Origin: Sphingomonas sp.
Lineage (GTDB): Bacteria; Pseudomonadota; Alphaproteobacteria; Sphingomonadales; Sphingomonadaceae
Direction of reading: 5' to 3'
Length of the DNA: 64,000 nucleotides
Assembly (NCBI RefSeq): GCF_003248515.1
Contig: NZ_QFOB01000003.1
Span: 310,001-374,000, forward strand
The translations under genes were made by a program, and so were the position numbers. Shown piece by piece: positions 58,777 through 64,000 of the stretch. The first letter of the stretch is position 1, and each line of letters begins with the position of its first letter. The notes under the pieces were generated by a model. That model was given only the letters and a program-made list of their open reading frames with translations. It did no database searches and was not told the origin of the DNA.

Positions 58777-60126
58777 ATGACTGATTCCTTCGGACTTTCC
58801 GGCGCCGCCAAGGCCCAGCTCCTCGCCCGGCTCTCGGCCCGCCAGCCCGGCCCGCATGTCGAGGCCGTTCCCGAGCCGCGCGCGCCGCTCGGCCGCAGCG
58901 ATGTCGCCGGCGATATCGCGATGGTGCAGCGCGCGGGCGAGGCGCTCGGCATCGCCAACCCTTATTTCCGCGTCCATGAAGGCGTAGCGGGTGCCCGTTC
59001 GACGATAGACGGGCGCGATTACGACAATTTCGTCTCCTACAATTATCTCGGCCTGAATGGCGATCCGCGCGTCGCCGGTGCCGCCAAGGACGCGATCGAC
59101 CGCTACGGCACGTCGGTTTCCGCCAGCCGCATCGTTTCCGGCGAGCGGCCCGTCCATCATGCGCTGGAGGAGGCGCTCGCCCATCTCTACGGCACGGAAG
59201 AGGCGCTGACCCTGGTGAGCGGGCACGCCACCAACGTCACCGTGATCGGCCATCTCGTCGGCCGGGGCGATCTGATCCTCCACGATTCGCTGTCGCACAA
59301 CAGCATCGTGCAGGGTGCGCTGCTGAGTGGCGCGCAGCGAATCGCCTTCCCGCACAATGACATGGACGAGCTGGATCGCCTGCTTGGCCAGGCCCGCCCG
59401 GGCGCGGACCGCGCGCTGATCGTGGTCGAGGGCCATTACAGCATGGATGGCGACATCCCCGATCTGGCCCGCCTCATCACCATCGCCCGCCGCCACCGCG
59501 CGCACATCATGGTCGACGAGGCGCATTCGCTCGGCGTGCTCGGTGCGAAGGGGCACGGCATCTTCGAGGCCGCCGGCATCAATCCGCGCGAGATCGACGT
59601 GTGGATGGGCACGCTTTCCAAGACGCTTTCGGGCTGCGGCGGCTATATCTGCGCCAGCCGCGAACTGATCGAATATCTGCGCTATTCGGCGCCGGGCTTC
59701 GTCTATTCGGTCGGCCTGCCGCCGCCGATCGCGGCCGCCGCGCTGGCGAGCCTGGAGGTGATGGCGGCCGAGCCGGAACGCGTGGCGAAGCTGCAGGCCA
59801 ACGGCGCCCGCTTCCTGGCCGCGGCCCGCGCGCGCGGGCTGGATACCGGCCCCTCGATCGGCACCGCGATCGTCCCCATCATGACGGGCAGTTCGATCGT
59901 CGCCGCCCGCGCCGCCGACGCGCTGTTCCAGCGCGGCATCAACGTCCAGCCGATCATCTACCCCGCCGTGCCCGAACAGGGCGCGCGCCTGCGCTTCTTC
60001 ATTTCGAGCCTGCATGAGGAAGAGCAGTTGGATCGCGTGGCCGCCATCGTGGCCGAGGTGATCGCCGAACTGCGGGATCAGCCCGTCGATCTGGCCGCCT
60101 TGGCCAGCCGGCTCGCGGCGGGCTGA
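58777..60126 (+). CDS. Alpha-oxoamine synthase (SPT/AONS/KBL family)
   Basis: 449 residues, PLP-dependent fold type I. It shows FVSYNYLGLNGDPRV (substrate entry), SGHATNVTVIGHL, DEAHSLGVLG (PLP Asp) and the Schiff-base lysine in GTLSKTLSGCGGY. The family condenses an acyl thioester with an amino acid and releases CO2, giving an alpha-amino ketone, as in serine palmitoyltransferase. No biotin or threonine-degradation genes are nearby. Directly following a PKS that lacks a thioesterase, it most likely takes the chain from the PKS ACP. Amino acid specificity (Ser, Ala or Gly) is not evident. The 121-base gap to the PKS shows no terminator. Confidence 0.9.
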   Translation: MTDSFGLSGAAKAQLLARLSARQPGPHVEAVPEPRAPLGRSDVAGDIAMVQRAGEALGIANPYFRVHEGVAGARSTIDGRDYDNFVSYNYLGLNGDPRVAGAAKDAIDRYGTSVSASRIVSGERPVHHALEEALAHLYGTEEALTLVSGHATNVTVIGHLVGRGDLILHDSLSHNSIVQGALLSGAQRIAFPHNDMDELDRLLGQARPGADRALIVVEGHYSMDGDIPDLARLITIARRHRAHIMVDEAHSLGVLGAKGHGIFEAAGINPREIDVWMGTLSKTLSGCGGYICASRELIEYLRYSAPGFVYSVGLPPPIAAAALASLEVMAAEPERVAKLQANGARFLAAARARGLDTGPSIGTAIVPIMTGSSIVAARAADALFQRGINVQPIIYPAVPEQGARLRFFISSLHEEEQLDRVAAIVAEVIAELRDQPVDLAALASRLAAG

Positions 60127-60163
60127 GGAGGGGGCGCCCCGCGCAGGGGTGCCCGGACAGACC

Positions 60164-61396
60164 ATGCCGGCATCTGGTTCCGAACCGGAAATCATCCTCG
60201 ATCTGTCCCGCCTGCTGTCGCGCGTGCTGCACGCGACGCCGACGGGGGTGGATCGTTGCGAGATGGCCTATGCGCGCGGCCTGCTGGCGGCCGTGCCCGA
60301 ACGGCTGCGATTCGCCGCCGTTCACCCGACCGGTCTTTACGGATGCATCCCGACCGATGCGGTGCTGCGTTTCCTCGATGCGACCGAGGAACGCTGGGAT
60401 CACAAGGGCTTCGGTTCGATCTGGGAGATGCGGCGCTTCGCGACCGGTGCGCTCGCCGCGCTGCGCCCGCGCGTGCACCGGCGCGATCCATCGGCACCGC
60501 GGCCCTTCTATGTGCAGGCGTCGCCCAACAATCTTACCAGGCCGGATTTGATCGCCAAGATCCTGAAGCGCGAACAGGCCCGTTTCATCTGCCTCGTCCA
60601 CGATCTGATCCCGCTCCAATATCCCGAATATGCGAGGCCGGGCGGCGCGGCCCAGCATGAAGTGAGGATTCGCGCCATCCTGAACCACGCCGAGGGCGTC
60701 GTGTGCAACTCGCAGGCGACGCTGGACGCGCTGACGCCGTGGATGGACGTAGTAGGGCGGCATCCGGAAGCAGCGGTCGCTCATCTTGGTACACATCTGC
60801 ACCGTGCGGCGGACGGCACCGCTCCGCCAATCTGCGTGGCAGACGGCCGCCCGTACTTCGTCTGCATTGGGACTATCGAGCCCCGCAAAAACCACCTGCT
60901 GCTACTCAATCTGTGGCGCCGCATGTCGGAGGAGCGGGGCTCCGCGAATATCCCGAAGCTCATCATCGTCGGCCGGCGCGGCTGGGAGAATGAGCAGGTC
61001 GTCGACATGCTGGAGCGGTGCCCAGCCTTGAAGGGCTGCGTGGAGGAACAGGGAAGGCTGAGCGATCGGGAGGTGGCTGCCTTGTTGCCCGGCGCGTGCG
61101 CCTTGCTGATGCCGAGCTTTGCCGAAGGTTATGGCATGCCAGTCACCGAGGCTCTGGCAATGAGCGTCCCGGTCGTTTGCAGCGATCTGCCAGCGCTGCA
61201 CGAGGCGGGCGGCGGCGTTCCCGACTATCAAGATCCGCTGGACGGTCCGGCATGGCTTAAGGCCATTGACGACCTTGCCTCGATCAACTCCGCGATCCGG
61301 GAAAAGCAAATTGCGGCTTTGCGATCGTGGCAATCTTCGCGGTGGGCGGCGCATATCGCCAAGCTCCTAGAATTGCTCCATAGGCTAACGCTATGA
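60164..61396 (+). CDS. Family 4 glycosyltransferase
   Basis: About 410 residues, GT-B fold. The acceptor-side N-terminal half includes DLSRLLSRVLHATPTGVDR and LVHDLIPLQYPEY. The donor-side half has CIGTIEPRKNHLLLL and PSFAEGYGMPVTEALAMSVPVVCSD (the E-x7-E motif). Retaining enzyme adding a sugar to the capsule or lipid intermediate. ATG 60164 is chosen; GTG 60149 is possible. Base composition becomes less GC-rich from about 60.8 kb onward, within this gene. The stop overlaps the permease start (ATGA). Confidence 0.88.
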   Translation: MPASGSEPEIILDLSRLLSRVLHATPTGVDRCEMAYARGLLAAVPERLRFAAVHPTGLYGCIPTDAVLRFLDATEERWDHKGFGSIWEMRRFATGALAALRPRVHRRDPSAPRPFYVQASPNNLTRPDLIAKILKREQARFICLVHDLIPLQYPEYARPGGAAQHEVRIRAILNHAEGVVCNSQATLDALTPWMDVVGRHPEAAVAHLGTHLHRAADGTAPPICVADGRPYFVCIGTIEPRKNHLLLLNLWRRMSEERGSANIPKLIIVGRRGWENEQVVDMLERCPALKGCVEEQGRLSDREVAALLPGACALLMPSFAEGYGMPVTEALAMSVPVVCSDLPALHEAGGGVPDYQDPLDGPAWLKAIDDLASINSAIREKQIAALRSWQSSRWAAHIAKLLELLHRLTL

Positions 61397-62214
61397 GCAC
61401 CCGTCCTTATGATGCTGCGTTGCCTGCACGGAGTTCGTTCCTCGCGTCACTGAGGATCCAAGTGCGGGTGATTCAAGCGCTCATCATGCGTGAGTTGCAC
61501 ACCCGCTATGGGCGCGAAAATGTCGGCTACCTCTGGATGATCGGAGAGCCGATGCTGTTGGCCAGCGTCATTGGGCTACTGCATAGCAACAGTGGCCACT
61601 CCTCCTATGGCGGCGACATCAAGCCACTGCCCTTCGCGGTACTGGGGTACACGACTTTCATTCTGTTCCGCGGCATCGTCAATCGATCGGAGGGCGGCGT
61701 GGAAGCCAACGCACCACTCCTTTATCACAGGCAGGTGACTGTGCTGGATATCGCGCTCGCGCGCGGGTTCTTGGAGTTTGCAGGCACCTTCCTGACTTTC
61801 GTCATTCTGATGGGGCTGATCATTTCCTTCGGGTTCGCGGAACTGCCCGCCCGGCCGCTCGCCCTAATCGGCGGATGGGCGCTGATGTTCTGGTATGCGA
61901 TGGGCCATTCCTTCGTTATCTCGGCGATAACCTATGAAAATCGTACGATCGGCAGGCTGGTCCATCCTTACTCCTACTTCATGGTCGGCCTTTCCGGAGC
62001 ATTCCTTCCACTAGCTTGGCTGCCGCACCCATTCCGGGAATGGTTGAGCTATATACCCATGACTAGCATTTTCGAACTGGTTCGTTACGGGCAGTTCAGA
62101 TCCGCCAATCTGGATTACTTCTACGGTGGTTATCTGGTCGGCGCATGCCTTGTCCTTACCTGGACCGGGCTTGTGCTAATGCGGCGGATGCGCAGCCACA
62201 TCCACCTAGCCTAA
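61393..62214 (+). CDS. kpsM: Capsule polysaccharide ABC transporter permease (KpsM/Wzm-like)
   Basis: 273 residues, ABC-2 permease with about six transmembrane segments. It opens with IQALIMRELHTRYGRENVGYLWMIGEPM, the conserved N-terminal amphipathic stretch of KpsM/Wzm/BexB proteins, and ends with a basic RRMRSHIHLA. Exports the finished polysaccharide across the inner membrane. Its ATPase partner (KpsT) is not in the window and may lie downstream. Confidence 0.9.
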   Translation: MSTRPYDAALPARSSFLASLRIQVRVIQALIMRELHTRYGRENVGYLWMIGEPMLLASVIGLLHSNSGHSSYGGDIKPLPFAVLGYTTFILFRGIVNRSEGGVEANAPLLYHRQVTVLDIALARGFLEFAGTFLTFVILMGLIISFGFAELPARPLALIGGWALMFWYAMGHSFVISAITYENRTIGRLVHPYSYFMVGLSGAFLPLAWLPHPFREWLSYIPMTSIFELVRYGQFRSANLDYFYGGYLVGACLVLTWTGLVLMRRMRSHIHLA

Positions 62215-62248
62215 AATGACCGCGCAATCCGACTGTGAGGCTTGAATC

Positions 62249-63421
62249 ATGAACATGCACGGCATCATGAGACCCGTCGAGGGTGAGGCCGATCGCTATC
62301 GGTTGAGCAGCTTTGAGAAGGTGAAGACCTGGATAATCCAGCGTCGTGTGTTCGGCCTGATCGTTGTGTTGCCGACCCTGGTGCTGGCTTCCTATCTGTT
62401 TCTGATCGCGTCAGACCAATATGAATCGGAAGCCCATTTTCTTGTGCGGTCGGCTAATTCGTCGAGCCTGCCCTCTACTGGATTGAGCCAAGCGCTCAGC
62501 ATGGTCGGTGCCCCCTCAACGGCCACGGGCGAGGCGACGAGCGTCGCGGATTATCTGACGTCCCACGACGTGGTCGCGACGCTCCGCCACGACAATCGCC
62601 TGGTGGAACGCTTCCATGATGCGGACGCCGACCTCTTGAGCCGGCTGCGCAGGGCCGATCCGACACCGGAACAACTGCTAAAATACTACCGTCGGCAGGT
62701 GGACGTCCACCTGAACGCCGAGACGGGCATTACGACGGTAAAGGTCCATAGCTTCCGGCCGGAGGACAGTTATCAGCTCGTTGAAGCGTTGCTCCGACTA
62801 GGCGAAAAGCGCGTAAACATGCTGAATGTCCGCAGCTATAACGATGCGATAGCGGTGGCCCGCAAACAGCTGACTGATGCGGAGAATGCGCTGGCCCAGT
62901 CTCAAGGCCGGCTTACCCAGTTCAGGCAAGCTCGCCGCGACATAGACCCGCGTGCATCGGGGCAGGCACAAATTACGCTCGTGACGTCGCTCGACGGCCA
63001 ATTGTCGCAAGCCAAGGCGCAGCTCTCTGCGATGGGCAGCATGATCGACCGGTCGAGTCCTCAATACCGTGCCATTGCCGCGCGCGTACAGGCGCTCCAG
63101 CGCCAGGTAGCAGCGCAGTCTGGCAAACTGACGGGTAGCAACGAAGCGATCGCCGCCGACATCGGTGGTTATGAGGGGCTGCAGCTTAGGCAGGAATTTC
63201 TCGCCAAACGCTATGAAGCGGCCGCCGCGAGCCTCGACAAGGCTCGCGACCAGGCGCTGCGCCAGCAACTCTATCTTGTGCGGGTAGTGGACGCCAATAT
63301 GCCGGTCAAATCACTCTACCCGCAGCGCTGGCGGATCCTGCTGACAACGGTCGTCGTGATGCTGCTCGTTTATTCGATCGGCTGGTTGATTGTGGCCGGC
63401 GTGCGCGAGCATGCCGCCTGA
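62249..63421 (+). CDS. kpsE: Capsule export inner-membrane protein (KpsE/BexC-like)
   Basis: 390 residues. N-terminal transmembrane helix (about 35-53), a large periplasmic domain with long coiled-coil helices (YNDAIAVARKQLTDAENALAQSQGRL, then LDGQLSQAKAQLSAMGS), and a C-terminal transmembrane helix (about 362-382) preceded by the Pro-rich VKSLYPQRW. This is the PCP-3 topology that links the ABC transporter to the outer-membrane channel. The ATG of the next gene overlaps its stop. Confidence 0.9.
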   Translation: MNMHGIMRPVEGEADRYRLSSFEKVKTWIIQRRVFGLIVVLPTLVLASYLFLIASDQYESEAHFLVRSANSSSLPSTGLSQALSMVGAPSTATGEATSVADYLTSHDVVATLRHDNRLVERFHDADADLLSRLRRADPTPEQLLKYYRRQVDVHLNAETGITTVKVHSFRPEDSYQLVEALLRLGEKRVNMLNVRSYNDAIAVARKQLTDAENALAQSQGRLTQFRQARRDIDPRASGQAQITLVTSLDGQLSQAKAQLSAMGSMIDRSSPQYRAIAARVQALQRQVAAQSGKLTGSNEAIAADIGGYEGLQLRQEFLAKRYEAAAASLDKARDQALRQQLYLVRVVDANMPVKSLYPQRWRILLTTVVVMLLVYSIGWLIVAGVREHAA

Positions 63422-63999
63422 TGCGCCGTGAGAATCCGACGCCCGACTTCGATCGCTCACGACCGGCCGCCTTCCTAGATCGCGACGGAGTGATCAACGT
63501 CGATCACGGCTATGTCTTTCGGCCCGAAGATTTGCTGTTCACGCCCACTGCGGCAAAGGGCATTCGACTGCTGAATGAGGCTGGCTACTGGGTGATCGTA
63601 GTCAGCAACCAATCGGGAGTCGCTAGGGGGCTGTACGGCACGCAGGAAGTGGAGCGCTTTCATATGCACATGCAGGCGCTACTCGCCGCTGAAGGTGCGC
63701 GGATCGACGCTTTCTACTATTCCCCGTATCACCCGGAAGGTTCCGTCGAGCCGTATGCCTGCGACCATGATGACCGGAAGCCCGGCCCTGGTATGCTGCT
63801 GCGCGCGATGCGTGAGCGGCCAATCCGGCACGACGGCAGCTTCATGATAGGCGATAAGCAGAGCGACGTTGAGGCGGCCGATCGCGCTGGCATACCCGGC
63901 TTGCTCGTGCCGTCCGATATCTGCGATCTGGCGGCCGCGGCAGCCTCCCTGATCGAGCGGGCCCGCAACGAGGCAACCGCTGCGATGAGCCGCACATGA
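63421..63999 (+). CDS. gmhB: D-glycero-manno-heptose 1,7-bisphosphate 7-phosphatase-like HAD enzyme
   Basis: 192 residues. HAD motif I FLDRDGVIN, motif II VVSNQSGVARG, motif III DRKPGPGM and motif IV MIGDKQSDVEAA match GmhB/HisB-N phosphatases. The zinc loop is altered: the first Cys/His pair is replaced (YSPYHPEG) and CxCRKP reads CDHDDRKP, so it probably lacks the structural zinc. Such variants occur in capsule heptose pathways. The stop at 63997-63999 overlaps an ATG at 63996, probably the next gene of the heptose pathway beyond the window. Confidence 0.85.
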   Translation: MRRENPTPDFDRSRPAAFLDRDGVINVDHGYVFRPEDLLFTPTAAKGIRLLNEAGYWVIVVSNQSGVARGLYGTQEVERFHMHMQALLAAEGARIDAFYYSPYHPEGSVEPYACDHDDRKPGPGMLLRAMRERPIRHDGSFMIGDKQSDVEAADRAGIPGLLVPSDICDLAAAAASLIERARNEATAAMSRT

Positions 64000-64000
64000 T

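Noticed and set aside
1..64000. CRISPR array or cas genes
   Set aside because: No regularly spaced short direct repeats and no Cas-like proteins were found.

Overview
The window looks like a chromosomal segment of a sphingomonad (Sphingomonas or a close relative, Alphaproteobacteria). This rests on high G+C, the rimP-nusA-ylxR-infB cluster with an alphaproteobacterial-type IF2, several Tat or Sec-secreted enzymes typical of the group, and polysaccharide loci at both ends. The assignment is an inference from gene content; no 16S rRNA gene is present.

Region 1 (1-20.5 kb) is housekeeping. It holds a polyprenyl-phosphate sugar transferase, a DsbA-like thiol protein coupled to an M48 peptidase, RNase E with a long leader, a murein amidase, a secreted methyltransferase-like protein, a bifunctional PBP1A, release factor 2, a PQQ-type sugar dehydrogenase, and the operon rimP-nusA-tautomerase-ylxR-infB. 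A tRNA-Ala(CGC) gene closes it.

Region 2 (20545-32137) is a decayed prophage inserted in the 3' half of that tRNA. Exact 52-bp direct repeats bound it (attL/attR). Inside are a tyrosine integrase, small early genes, a tail-fibre/SGNH-hydrolase module, an endolysin with small membrane proteins, a PEP-CTERM secreted protein, HicAB and small ORFs. Terminase, portal and capsid genes are absent. Two rearrangements can be read directly. First, a head-to-head deletion junction near 26.78 kb removed the 5' ends of both a Dam-type methylase and a tail-tip (J-like) gene. Second, a 4,145-bp inversion (22968-27112) split the methylase. Re-inverting that segment in silico restores the methylase reading frame at one end and the start of a membrane protein gene at the other. 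At least two further genes carry 1-base frameshifts.

Region 3 (32.2-44.9 kb) is chromosomal again. It has a large secreted protein of unknown function, a secreted amidohydrolase with a C-terminal binding domain, an HD-domain protein, a Tat-exported class V aminotransferase-like enzyme, a HerA/FtsK-like ATPase, and a three-gene signalling unit (OmpR-type regulator, LysM-FecR protein, CHASE2 histidine kinase).

Region 4 (45-64 kb) is a surface-polysaccharide locus. A tight rmlC-rmlB-rmlD-rmlA operon makes dTDP-L-rhamnose on the minus strand. Facing away from it is a long plus-strand run: a PhyH-like dioxygenase, a KpsC-like transferase, a 2,459-residue highly reducing type I polyketide synthase without a thioesterase, an alpha-oxoamine synthase, a GT4 glycosyltransferase, a KpsM-type ABC permease, a KpsE-type chain-length/export protein and a GmhB-like heptose bisphosphate phosphatase. 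The most interesting system is the PKS plus alpha-oxoamine synthase pair inside a capsule export operon. It predicts an amino-ketone (sphingoid-like) lipid made by PLP-dependent chain release, possibly used as a lipid anchor or co-exported surface lipid. That role is inference.
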